DNA from: Trichocoleus sp. FACHB-46
Lineage (GTDB): Bacteria; Cyanobacteriota; Cyanobacteriia; FACHB-46
Reading direction: 5' to 3'
NCBI RefSeq assembly: GCF_014695385.1
Contig: NZ_JACJOD010000007.1
Span: 1 to 64,000, forward strand
Length of the DNA stretch: 64,000 bases
Shown: positions 35,991-43,972 of the stretch, piece after piece
How the letters are laid out: every line of letters begins with the position of its first letter
Numbering within the stretch: position 1 is the first letter of the stretch
Translations under genes and position numbers: made by a program
The notes under the pieces: generated by a model
Told to the model about the DNA's origin: nothing
Seen by the model: the letters and a program-made list of their open reading frames with translations, nothing else
The model's database searches: none

Positions 35991-36371
35991 ATGCGTGTGT
36001 TCGTTCTACTTTTTAATGCCCGAACTGAAAACGAAGGAATTCACACGATTCAAATTCAAGACCCGGAGCGGGGAGAACGCAATGTGGTGCTGATGTTTGA
36101 GTCGGAAGATGATGCCACTCGGTTTGGTTTGTTGTTGGAAGCTCAGGACTTCCCAACCCCATCGGTGGAAGTATTTGAACTAGAAGAAATTGAAGAATTT
36201 TGCCAAGGTGCTGACTACGACTGCAACTTGGTTCCAGAAGACACCCTGGCAATGCCTCCAGAATCCAATGTAGAAGAAACCGATTGGCGCGAAGAAGGGG
36301 CGGAACCCGAAGCAGAAGCTCCAGACTCGGAGATCGACCGCATTCGTCGTCGTTTGGAAGGACTTCTATAA
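35991..36371 (+). CDS. DUF3110 domain protein
   Basis: 126 residues from the ATG at 35991, which gives the usual start MRVFVLLFNART. An upstream in-frame start at 35967 adds eight residues unlike the family. The DUF3110 domain (about 1-85) is specific to cyanobacteria and plants: GIHTIQI, NVVLMFESEDDATRFGLLLEAQDFP and VEVFELEEIEEFC. The C-terminal third is acidic and disordered, ending in EIDRIRRRLEGLL. The gene sits 5 bp upstream of murQ, so they form an operon. Function unknown. Confidence 0.92.
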   Translation: MRVFVLLFNARTENEGIHTIQIQDPERGERNVVLMFESEDDATRFGLLLEAQDFPTPSVEVFELEEIEEFCQGADYDCNLVPEDTLAMPPESNVEETDWREEGAEPEAEAPDSEIDRIRRRLEGLL

Positions 36372-36376
36372 GTAAC

Positions 36377-37348
36377 ATGCCTCAAGACCCTCACCCTGCT
36401 AGCCCTGTCAATGGCGAACAGCTCCCCCAGCATTTTCCTGATGAGCGCGGCTACTTGCTGACGGAGCAAGTGAACCCCAACAGTCAGAATCTCGATCAAC
36501 TCAGTGCTCTAGAGTTGGTTGAGTTATTTAACCGGGAAGACGCCCAAACCATTGCCGCGATCGCAGCAGCTCGGCAAGAACTAGCTCAGGCGATCGAACG
36601 GACGGCTGTGTCACTGCGACAAGGGGGACGGCTGTTTTACATCGGTGCAGGCACCAGTGGTCGCTTGGGAGTCTTGGATGCCGCCGAATGTCCTCCCACT
36701 TTTTGTACGCCACCTGAATTAGTCCAAGGCATTATTGCTGGGGGCGCGGGCGCATTGGTGCGGAGTTCCGAGGACTTGGAAGACCGCGCTGAAGATGGGG
36801 CAGAGGCGATCGCCCATCGTCACATCACAGAACTAGATGTGGTGGTGGGCATTACGGCTGGGGGCACCACTCCCTATGTTCACGGAGCGTTGCAAGCCGC
36901 ACGGCAACGGGGAGCTACGACGATTTTTATCGCCTGCGTGCCAGCGGAGCAGGTTCCCGTCAAAGCAGACATTGATATTCGCTTGATTGTGGGGCCAGAA
37001 GTACTCGCAGGCTCTACCCGCCTCAAGTCTGGTACTGTCACCAAGCTAGCCCTCAATATCCTGTCTACTGGAGCGATGGTGCAACTGGGCAAGGTGTACG
37101 GCAACCGCATGATCGATGTTTCCGTCACCAACAAAAAGTTGCACGATCGCGCCCTGCGAATTTTGCAAGATTTAACCGATCTCAACCGCGAAGAAGCAGG
37201 TTGGCTGCTGGAGCGCAGCGGTCGCTCGGTGAAGCTAGCGCTGTTGATGCATTGGACAGGCTTATCACGAGAAGAGGGTGATCGCTTGCTAGCAGAACAC
37301 CAAGGCAACTTGCGACAAGCGGTACTGAGCTATCAGCAAACAAATTAA
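36377..37348 (+). CDS. murQ: N-acetylmuramic acid 6-phosphate etherase
   Basis: MurQ cleaves the lactyl ether of MurNAc-6-phosphate, giving GlcNAc-6-phosphate and lactate, in cell wall recycling. 323 residues: LLTEQVNPNSQNLDQLS (27-43), the SIS domain with FYIGAGTSGRLGVLDAAECP (87-106, catalytic Glu104), GGAGALVRSSEDLEDRAEDG, GITAGGTTPYVHGAL and GSTRLKSGTVTKLALNILST-like residues (split: GSTRLKSGT, KLALNILSTG). The longer frame from 36284 overlaps DUF3110 and starts with unlike residues; the ATG at 36377 is right. No MurNAc kinase gene is nearby. Confidence 0.95.
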   Translation: MPQDPHPASPVNGEQLPQHFPDERGYLLTEQVNPNSQNLDQLSALELVELFNREDAQTIAAIAAARQELAQAIERTAVSLRQGGRLFYIGAGTSGRLGVLDAAECPPTFCTPPELVQGIIAGGAGALVRSSEDLEDRAEDGAEAIAHRHITELDVVVGITAGGTTPYVHGALQAARQRGATTIFIACVPAEQVPVKADIDIRLIVGPEVLAGSTRLKSGTVTKLALNILSTGAMVQLGKVYGNRMIDVSVTNKKLHDRALRILQDLTDLNREEAGWLLERSGRSVKLALLMHWTGLSREEGDRLLAEHQGNLRQAVLSYQQTN

Positions 37349-37390
37349 TTTCAAGTAGGACTCAAATTCTTAGTTGTAAACAATAAGTAA

Positions 37391-37420
37391 AAATTACCTC
37401 TAACCCAAAAGTTAGAGGTA
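37391..37420 (-). terminator. Rho-independent terminator of the small coiled-coil gene
   Basis: TACCTCTAAC (37395-37404) and GTTAGAGGTA (37411-37420) form a perfect 10-bp stem with a 6-base loop. On the minus strand it is followed by ATTTTTA. TTAGAGG recurs at about 37433 and 37453. Confidence 0.8.
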
Positions 37421-37449
37421 TTAAGCTACGTATTAGAGGTGTAAAAATT

Positions 37450-37698
37450 TTAGAGGCCAGAACCCCTTGCTTGAGCCCGCATAGTATCTTGCTGTAGCTT
37501 AAGAGCTGCACTAGTTGCAGTACTAGGCATTTTATCTTTCAGTTCTCGAACCTCTCTCTTCAGTTCTGCCAGTTCTTCCTCATACTTACCTAATCTCTCC
37601 TGTACTATCCCTTCAACTAGATTTACAAGGCGAGCTGCAATCTGCTCCTCTGAAGGAATCTGCTGTTCGTTCTCGTTCATTGTTTTCTTCGTTGACAT
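37450..37698 (-). CDS. Small coiled-coil protein
   Basis: 82 residues from an ATG at 37698 (alternatives at 37716 and 37680). I do not recognise it. The core is a heptad-patterned helix, IVQERLGKYEEELAELK then REVRELKDKM (about 30-60), preceded by EEQIAARLVNLVEG. The C terminus is Ala/Gln-rich. Codon pattern, the coiled-coil character and a good terminator right after the stop make a real gene likely. It is probably a small DNA- or protein-binding accessory factor, but nothing shows this directly. Confidence 0.6.
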   Translation of the reverse strand: MSTKKTMNENEQQIPSEEQIAARLVNLVEGIVQERLGKYEEELAELKREVRELKDKMPSTATSAALKLQQDTMRAQARGSGL

Positions 37699-38079
37699 TT
37701 GTCCCAATATAACCATCTCAAAGCAGTTCGGGACGGTTCTATGTTATTCATTGCAAATATTCTGAGAAATCTTCGAACTTTGCTTCTTGGTCCGATTGTT
37801 TGTAAGGAGAAGTGAGAAAACAGAATTAAACTTAGTGGGCTACTTTTTAGCTTCCAAACTAGCTTTGAAGATATTTTTAAGTGATTATTTCGTAACGCTT
37901 GAAAGCCTTGATCCAATTGAGTTGCAGCTTTTGTGGTAACGTCGTATCTATACGTGGCTGCTTCGTTGACTAAAGTTTTTTGACAGCCGAGATGTAGCAT
38001 CTCGATCCTTTTCAGCAGGAGCAGCACATCAGCTAGTGCCTGACTTTGTCGGGTTCTATTTCAGGAGCCAACAATAACC
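37699..38079. promoter_or_regulatory. Divergent spacer upstream of the site-2 protease gene
   Basis: 381 bp, AT-rich in the middle. A 116-residue minus frame (37677-38027) covers it, but it overlaps the small gene in another frame, is rich in rare patterns and matches nothing known to me; not called. A CAGGAG ribosome binding site precedes the protease ATG. Confidence 0.35.
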
Positions 38080-39606
38080 ATGATTACTGCTGCGTCAGAA
38101 GCCTCTGCCATCACTTTAATGGTCCTAGTTACCCTAGGAATTTTGGGCTGGGGATTTTACCGAGCTAAATCTTTTGGCAAGCTAGGGATTCTGGCTTGGC
38201 TACAGTCCGTGGTATTGATGCTACCTTGGCTGCTGTTTTTCGGGCTATTCGCCGCTGGCATCTATCTCAACTTAGTCGGCATTCTGTTCCTAGTAGTTGG
38301 GTCCACTGCTCTCTATGTTTTCTTAGGCAATCAATTGCGATCGGCTAGTCAAGACACCGTGTTGCAAGAACGAGCAACTGCCATGCTGAAGGCACGGCAA
38401 GCAGTGAATGCTGAACCCGCCAACCAGAAAGCTGAGGGTGAACTTGGGTCATCCGGAACTGAATCAACTGCTTCTGTTGGGGAAGGCGAAGGCATACCCA
38501 TTCCTGCCACAGATTTGCAGGCCATTCAAGGCATTTTTGGGATTGATACCTTCTTCGCTACTGAAACCATTCCTTACCAAGATGGAGCCATTTTTAAGGG
38601 CAACCTGCGAGGAGATGTAGAGGCTGCCTATAGCCGTCTGGCGGGTAGCTTGGAAGAGCGATTGGGCGATCGCTATCGCTTGTTTTTGGTAGAAAACCAA
38701 GATGGCAGGCCAGTCGTGATTGTGCTGCCGAGTCGCAACGACCCCAAGCCCACCACGCTGCCACAGAAGCTCTTGGCTTTGTCACTGGCGATCGCGACGG
38801 TGGCAACTTGCTTAGAAACAGGCGGCATTCTCTTAGGTTTCGATTTCTTCAGTGCTCCAGAACGGTTCCGAGAAGTTTTACCGATTGGGGGCGGAATTTT
38901 GGCCGTGTTGGCAGCTCACGAAATCGGTCATCGAGTTCTGGCCCGCCGTCATCAAGTGCGCCTTAGCCCACCTTTCTTCTTCCCGACCTCTCAACTGGGT
39001 TCGTTCGGAGCTTTGACTCGCTTCGAGTCGATTGTGCCCAACCGCACCGTGCTCTTTGATGTGGCGTTTGCGGGACCAGCCGCAGGAGGCTTAATTTCCT
39101 TACTGATGCTGGTAATGGGGCTAGTCTTGTCTCATCCCGGCAGTTTGTTCCAGGTGCCAGCGGACTTCTTCAAAGGTTCGATTCTGGTCGGCACCTTGGC
39201 GAAAGTGGTGTTGGGGTCTGCTTTGCAAAACTCGCTGGTCGATGTGCATCCCCTGACTGTGATTGGTTGGTTGGGCTTAGTGGTGAGCGCGTTGAACCTC
39301 ATGCCTGCTGGCCAATTGGATGGTGGGCGGATCGTGCAAGCCATTTATGGCCGCAAAACGGCTGGCAGAACCACGGTAGCGACTTTAATTCTTTTGGCGA
39401 TCGCGGCTTTTGCTAATGCCTTGGCCTTGTATTGGGCGATCATCATTCTGTTTTTACAGCGAGATTTAGAGCGGCCTAGTCTTAATGAACTCTCCGAACC
39501 CAACGATGCCCGCGCTGGCTTAGGATTGCTGGCTCTGTTCTTAATGATTGCCACCCTCCTGCCCCTTACCCCTAGCTTGGCAGGCCGCTTAGGAATTGGT
39601 GGCTAA
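38080..39606 (+). CDS. Site-2 protease (M50 metalloprotease), EGY-like
   Basis: 508-residue intramembrane zinc metalloprotease. Zinc ligands are in HEIGH (280-284) and Asp414 in NLMPAGQLDGGR. The motif GNLR (174-177, in FKGNLRGDVEAAY) marks the EGY/S2P subfamily of cyanobacteria and plastids. About eight transmembrane helices: two at the N terminus (14-80), the rest after 230. Residues 95-225 form a soluble domain. Plant EGY proteins act in chloroplast development; cyanobacterial relatives cut membrane-bound regulators. Substrate unknown. The gene is followed 116 bp later by the PIN protein. Confidence 0.92.
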   Translation: MITAASEASAITLMVLVTLGILGWGFYRAKSFGKLGILAWLQSVVLMLPWLLFFGLFAAGIYLNLVGILFLVVGSTALYVFLGNQLRSASQDTVLQERATAMLKARQAVNAEPANQKAEGELGSSGTESTASVGEGEGIPIPATDLQAIQGIFGIDTFFATETIPYQDGAIFKGNLRGDVEAAYSRLAGSLEERLGDRYRLFLVENQDGRPVVIVLPSRNDPKPTTLPQKLLALSLAIATVATCLETGGILLGFDFFSAPERFREVLPIGGGILAVLAAHEIGHRVLARRHQVRLSPPFFFPTSQLGSFGALTRFESIVPNRTVLFDVAFAGPAAGGLISLLMLVMGLVLSHPGSLFQVPADFFKGSILVGTLAKVVLGSALQNSLVDVHPLTVIGWLGLVVSALNLMPAGQLDGGRIVQAIYGRKTAGRTTVATLILLAIAAFANALALYWAIIILFLQRDLERPSLNELSEPNDARAGLGLLALFLMIATLLPLTPSLAGRLGIGG

Positions 39607-39722
39607 CTTCACCAGAAAGTCTGCTATTTTAGCGGCCATCATCCATAATTTGAATAGGGTGCTCCTCAATTCATTCTTTCATCTACATTACTCAGCATTA
39701 CAAGGTGTGACACCGAATCGCT

Positions 39723-40529
39723 ATGGCTGCACCAGCTCCGATTTTAGTGGTTTTGGATTTAAGCGCTCTGGAAGTAGGAAAAACTAGAGAGTGGCAGGAA
39801 TTCTCTCGTGTAGGCGAGTGCTTTATTCCCCAGGTTGTTTTTGACGAAATCCGTTATCTCCATGACCGAGCGCCAGAGGCGAGCTTGGAGCAGACGGCTA
39901 GAGAGTTCATGCGCTTCTACCCTGATAGTGGCTGGCATATGACGGCCATCAGTGCGCCCCATGCTTCTCTCAAACCTGCGAGCGGAGAATCTTTTAGCAA
40001 AAAAGCTAGGCTATCCTTAGCTGTAGCCCAAGCCGCTTATGGGTTAGCACGCAACCATCCCGGTTCGTTGGTGGTTTTAGTGACGACCGATCAGTCTTTG
40101 TTGCAGCGGGTCCAAGGAGTAGAAGCACCTAATCTCTGTGGCATTACTGCGGCTGCTCTGCGTCAGTGGTGTCGCACCGAACGGCAACCCTTAGCTGTAA
40201 CCCAGCAGTTGCGCCAAATGGAAACTGCCCCTGTGGTGGGTGCAGGCAAAGTCGGTACTGTATCTAGCAAAACTGCTGCGACTGCTAACGCTTCCAGACC
40301 TCGCTCCACAGTAGTCAGGACAACGCCGACGCCATCTCTATCGCATCGACGTTCTTCTAATGCTCCAGGCGCGATCGCCCAAGTGTTTTCTACCCTGTTG
40401 ATGTTAGGAGCGTTGGTTCTCGCAGGTTCAACTGCTTGGTATCTCATCCAACCTGCAGGCTTTAATCAGTTTTTGCAGAAAGCAGGGTTGCCCACTCTGC
40501 CCAATCAAATCACTCCTCCTAAGCAATAG
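39723..40529 (+). CDS. PIN-domain protein with C-terminal membrane anchor
   Basis: 268 residues. The first 150 look like a PIN nuclease: VVLDLSAL (Asp12), VVFDEIRYL (Glu42), LSLAVAQAAYGLA and LVTTDQSLLQRV (Asp123). The acidic residues of the metal site are present. A Ser/Thr/Pro-rich linker (about 165-215) leads to one transmembrane helix (222-242) close to the C terminus. So the nuclease-like domain should face the cytoplasm from a membrane. PIN toxins are usually about 130 residues and come with an antitoxin; none is seen here, so this is probably not a toxin-antitoxin pair. Confidence 0.8.
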   Translation: MAAPAPILVVLDLSALEVGKTREWQEFSRVGECFIPQVVFDEIRYLHDRAPEASLEQTAREFMRFYPDSGWHMTAISAPHASLKPASGESFSKKARLSLAVAQAAYGLARNHPGSLVVLVTTDQSLLQRVQGVEAPNLCGITAAALRQWCRTERQPLAVTQQLRQMETAPVVGAGKVGTVSSKTAATANASRPRSTVVRTTPTPSLSHRRSSNAPGAIAQVFSTLLMLGALVLAGSTAWYLIQPAGFNQFLQKAGLPTLPNQITPPKQ

Positions 40530-40684
40530 GAACCCTAACGGAACTCATCTGTAAGCGATCGCCGTCTGAAGTTTTGTCAGGCTGGCATAAATTGTTGTAG
40601 CAGCGTCTTAAAATTGCCGAGTCAATCATGCTCATTGGCGCTGCATCATCAGCTTGAGTTTAGTGAGTTCTTGTGAGGTTTTCT

Positions 40685-42172
40685 ATGCGACCCCCGACCC
40701 AATATCGTTCTGCAACCATTGCTGCCTCATCAATATCGCCTCGCTTCGTAGTTGTGTTGTTGACAGGAATTTTGTCGGTTGGTTCTAGTTTGGGTTGGCT
40801 GAGTGCCGCGATCGCGGCCACCACGACTCATGCTTCTCCCTTGGCTCCACAGGCAGTGCTTGGTCAGCCAGAACAGGCAACTTTACTGGCCCAGCAAGGT
40901 CGTCGGGGGCGAGGTAGAAGTACTGGCTCTTCAACCAGCAATTCATTTCCAGCTTCTGTAGAGAACTTGGTTCGACAAGATTTAGCTCGCCGCATCAATG
41001 TTCCACCTGGTAGGTTGCGAGTCACTTTAGCCGAGCCAAAAGTCTGGAATAACGGCTGCTTAGAGTTAGCTGCTACCAATGAAATTTGTACTCAAGCCCA
41101 AGTTCCAGGATGGCGAGTGGTACTCTCCGCTGGACAGCAGGCTTGGGTTTACCACACTGACCAAACTGGCCAAAGCTTACGTCTAGCAGTCGATGCTTCC
41201 AAGGCCGATTTACCCCAGGCGATCGCGGCTAGCGTGACTCAAGCAGCGGCTCAGCAATTGGGAATTGCAGCGACTCAAGTCCAGATTGCCAAGTTTGCCA
41301 AGCAAACCTGGAGTAATGGTTGCTTAGGTTTGGCGACCTCTGGTGAGTTTTGCACTCAAGCCGAAACTCCGGGTTGGCAAGTTACAGTCGCAGGGCGATC
41401 GCAGCAGTTGGTTTATCGCACCAATGAATCTGGCTCAGTGATCAAGTTAGACACGGCAGCCAGCGGGCTTTACCCAGCGGGCTTACCCAAAAACGTTTCT
41501 AGAACTGTCTTACAGGCTGCGGCTCAGCAATTTCGGGTACCTACTACCCAGTTGCAAATTGTGCAATCAGAAAAAACCACTTGGCCTGATGCTTGCTTAG
41601 GCTTAGCTGAACCGGGGGTGTTTTGTGCTGCTGTTATCGTTCCCGGTTGGCTCGTCACTGTAGAAAGTGGGGGGCAGCGCTTAGCCTATCGCACCAATGA
41701 TTCTGGTTCCTTGGTGAAGTTCGATCGCCAAGCCAGTAATGTGAGTGGCGCGACAGGCTTGAAGCCAAACTTGATTGGTGGCAGTGAATTGATTCCGCCC
41801 CTAACCACAGGAGTTATCTTTCGAGTAGTCACCAGTGGCGGCATTGCAGGACAAACTTCCGCGATCGCTTTGCAAGCAAATGGTCAGCTGATTCAAGGTC
41901 AATTACAACCCAATGGTGTTGTTACTCCTGTGAAAGTGGTGCAAGTATCTCCGGCTGAGGTGCAACGCTTTCGGCAATTACTCGAACAGCAAAACTTTGC
42001 TCAATTCAATCGCCATAGCTACCCTGCTCCTCAGGGAGCCGCCGACTATTTCACCGTGACGCTGTCTGGGCCTACTGTAACGGCTCGTTATGCGGATATG
42101 GTGCAAAATCAGTTACCAGCAGAGTTACAAAACGTGGTACAAGCTTGGAGCCGTATTGCTGCCAACTTGTAA
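40685..42172 (+). CDS. Secreted protein with three Cys-paired repeats and a C-terminal SGGIAG domain
   Basis: 495 residues from the ATG at 40685, preceded by GAGG (a GTG at 40673 is possible). Signal peptide about 20-46. Three homologous repeats of about 76 residues (93-168, 181-255, 270-346) share W-x2-(G/A)CL-x6-8-(I/F)C and PGW-x-V; each has two cysteines (125/135, 213/223, 304/314), probably a disulfide. The C-terminal domain (376-491) has VTSGGIAG, VSPAEVQRFRQLL and DYFTVTLSG, matching 27260-27712. I do not recognise the repeat family. The last 48 bp overlap the end of the convergent phosphatase-like gene. Confidence 0.82.
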   Translation: MRPPTQYRSATIAASSISPRFVVVLLTGILSVGSSLGWLSAAIAATTTHASPLAPQAVLGQPEQATLLAQQGRRGRGRSTGSSTSNSFPASVENLVRQDLARRINVPPGRLRVTLAEPKVWNNGCLELAATNEICTQAQVPGWRVVLSAGQQAWVYHTDQTGQSLRLAVDASKADLPQAIAASVTQAAAQQLGIAATQVQIAKFAKQTWSNGCLGLATSGEFCTQAETPGWQVTVAGRSQQLVYRTNESGSVIKLDTAASGLYPAGLPKNVSRTVLQAAAQQFRVPTTQLQIVQSEKTTWPDACLGLAEPGVFCAAVIVPGWLVTVESGGQRLAYRTNDSGSLVKFDRQASNVSGATGLKPNLIGGSELIPPLTTGVIFRVVTSGGIAGQTSAIALQANGQLIQGQLQPNGVVTPVKVVQVSPAEVQRFRQLLEQQNFAQFNRHSYPAPQGAADYFTVTLSGPTVTARYADMVQNQLPAELQNVVQAWSRIAANL

Positions 42173-43069
42173 CAACTCCACGATTTTGGGTGTAATGCCT
42201 GTAATGTCTTGCACAGACTGAAACGCGATCGCTTGAGGGCCAATCACAATCAGCGGCACCAGATTGGAGGTGTGATGCGGATGGGATAAGTCCTCGATAT
42301 TGCCGTGGTCACTGCTAATCACCAGGTTCACTCCAGTTTGGAGATGCGCCACGACACTCTCAACAAACGCATCTACTAACCGCAAAACCTGAACGATTTG
42401 GACTTTGTCCTGACTATGACCTGCGTAATCGGGGAGATAACACTCAAATAGCGTGAGATGGTGCTGGCTCCCAATTGTGGCCAGTCTTTGCCCTGCGGCA
42501 GCGGGTGTCAGGGGTGGAACATTGCCGCCCCGCTGATTCACATACTCGCCCGTAATATCCCAGGAAATCGCAGCTTGGCGATCGCCTCCTCCCCCCATGC
42601 GAAAAGGCACCCCAGCGGTCAGGGCCAGAAGCGTGCCCACCGAATAACGCCGTCGCCGTTGCGCGATCGCCTCAAAGTAGGCGGGAGAATAGAGATTGGC
42701 ATGGGTAACAGAGCCGCCCAAGCTCAGCACCTGCTTGAACATGCCGTGGGCTTCAATCAAAGTTCGCAAAGAGCCATTGGCAAAAGCACTGAGATGACGT
42801 CCCATAAAAGCAGGAGCATTACAGCCTGTAAATAACGACGTTTGGCCCGTCGCACTCTGGGGTAGCCCTGGCACTCCGAGGATGGCATCGATCGGTTGCA
42901 ATAATAGTCCCGCCTGGCAAGTTGCTCGTCTAGCCAGTAGTGGCCCCCCTAGAAGCTGAGTGAGAAATGGCATGGCCGCGATCGCCGCTAAAGGGTTAGT
43001 TGCTTGCGCTTCTCCTAATCCCACCCCATCTAAGAATAGGAAAATAAATCGCGCTGCTGAGTCATCCAT
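42125..43069 (-). CDS. Alkaline-phosphatase-superfamily metalloenzyme
   Basis: 314 residues from the ATG at 43069; the longer frame to 43174 runs into the upstream permease and is not used. The fold is that of alkaline phosphatase, phosphopentomutase and cofactor-independent phosphoglycerate mutase: metal site IFLFLDGVGLGE (Asp14), likely nucleophile loop SATGQTSLFTG, DYAGHSQD and the C-terminal metal site ISSDHGNIEDLSHPHHT. It is shorter than iPGM and lacks a clear transferase domain. Substrate unknown. Last gene of an ABC exporter operon, 5 bp after a permease gene, so a role with the exported molecule is possible. Confidence 0.85.
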   Translation of the reverse strand: MDDSAARFIFLFLDGVGLGEAQATNPLAAIAAMPFLTQLLGGPLLARRATCQAGLLLQPIDAILGVPGLPQSATGQTSLFTGCNAPAFMGRHLSAFANGSLRTLIEAHGMFKQVLSLGGSVTHANLYSPAYFEAIAQRRRRYSVGTLLALTAGVPFRMGGGGDRQAAISWDITGEYVNQRGGNVPPLTPAAAGQRLATIGSQHHLTLFECYLPDYAGHSQDKVQIVQVLRLVDAFVESVVAHLQTGVNLVISSDHGNIEDLSHPHHTSNLVPLIVIGPQAIAFQSVQDITGITPKIVELLQVGSNTAPSLYHVL

Positions 43070-43074
43070 GCTGC

Positions 43075-43890
43075 TCAACTGGACGCACTCGTATAGAAGC
43101 GCAAAGCAAACTGCCAAAACATCCGAGAGACTAAGAACAAAGCTAAGGCTAACAAGCCTGCTCCCAGCAACCAAACGAGTTCTACTCGGCCTAGTAGGGC
43201 TTCGGAAGGAATGGTGGTCAGAAACGCCACAGGCACGATAAAGGTAAAGAAAAATCGGTAAGCGACGGGATAAGCCACCATTGGATAACGGCCCGCTTCT
43301 AATAAACCGCGCAAAACTTCGGTGACGTTATAGATTTTAACGAACCAGATACTCGTGGCTCCCAACATAAACCACAAGCTGTAGAGGCTGATAAACCCGA
43401 AGCACAATGGCACCGCACCAAGGAAATAAGCAGGAGCTTCAATTCCCAACCGCCGCCCCGCATAGCCAATCACCAAGCAACCAAATAAGATATCCGGTAA
43501 GCCCCAAGGAGAAATAGTACGGGTTGAGAGCCAAAACTGACTGTTAATCGGTTTCAACAGGACGAAATCCAGCGTACCCTGCTGCACATGCTGCACAATG
43601 TGGTTTAAGTTGGGGCCGAGAAAGGTACTGGAAAAGCCCTGAAGCACGGTGAACACGCCCAACACCACCAAGGCTTCGTCCCAAGACCAACCTTCAAAGG
43701 TGTAGTCTGTACGGTAAAACAAAAACAGCCCAAACAAACTACCAATCAAGTTGCCCAAACTCGTAAAAGCCGACAGCACAAAGTTGAGCCGATACTCCAT
43801 CTCCGCCGCGATCGCCGTTCCCCAAAACAACCGCAACACCCGCCCATAACGCTGTATCCCTTTCTCCTTGATCCTCTCTTCTTTTTTCAT
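43075..43890 (-). CDS. ABC-2 type permease (DUF990-like), second subunit
   Basis: 271 residues with six transmembrane helices: AFTSLGNLIGSLFGLFLFY (40-58), EALVVLGVFTVLQGFSSTFL (70-90), then helices around 115-135, ACFLGAVPLCFGFISLYSLW-like (150-170), FFFTFIVPVAFLTTIP (210-226) and VWLLGAGLLALALFLVS (238-254). FNHIVQHVQQGTLDFVLLKP (with LNHIVQHVQ) is typical of the ABC-2 membrane domain. The first 12 residues (MKKEERIKEKGI) are encoded by a heptamer tract that also supplies the GGAGG site, so the native start may have been altered. Pairs with the upstream permease. Confidence 0.88.
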   Translation of the reverse strand: MKKEERIKEKGIQRYGRVLRLFWGTAIAAEMEYRLNFVLSAFTSLGNLIGSLFGLFLFYRTDYTFEGWSWDEALVVLGVFTVLQGFSSTFLGPNLNHIVQHVQQGTLDFVLLKPINSQFWLSTRTISPWGLPDILFGCLVIGYAGRRLGIEAPAYFLGAVPLCFGFISLYSLWFMLGATSIWFVKIYNVTEVLRGLLEAGRYPMVAYPVAYRFFFTFIVPVAFLTTIPSEALLGRVELVWLLGAGLLALALFLVSRMFWQFALRFYTSASS

Positions 43891-43972
43891 CCTTCCTCCC
43901 TCATCCTTCGTCCTTCCTTCTAACTCCTCACCCCTCTCTCCTCACTCCTCACCCTTTTCCTCCCTCCTTAAG
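43861..43972. repeat. Heptamer pyrimidine tract inside the ABC operon
   Basis: A C+T-rich run with units such as CATCCTT, CCTCCCT, ACTCCTC and ACCCCTC fills the 77-bp gap between the two permease genes and reaches into the start of the second. It shares words with the tracts at 4800, 10911 and 16216. Confidence 0.6.

Noticed and set aside
35804-36016. 70-residue plus-strand frame before DUF3110
   Set aside because: It overlaps the DUF3110 gene in another frame and has no recognisable motif.
37677-38027. 116-residue minus-strand frame
   Set aside because: It overlaps the small coiled-coil gene out of frame; amino-acid pattern unlike a protein, no homologue known to me.
39723-40529. PIN protein as a toxin of a toxin-antitoxin pair
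   Set aside because: It is twice the usual length, has a membrane anchor, and no small antitoxin gene precedes it.
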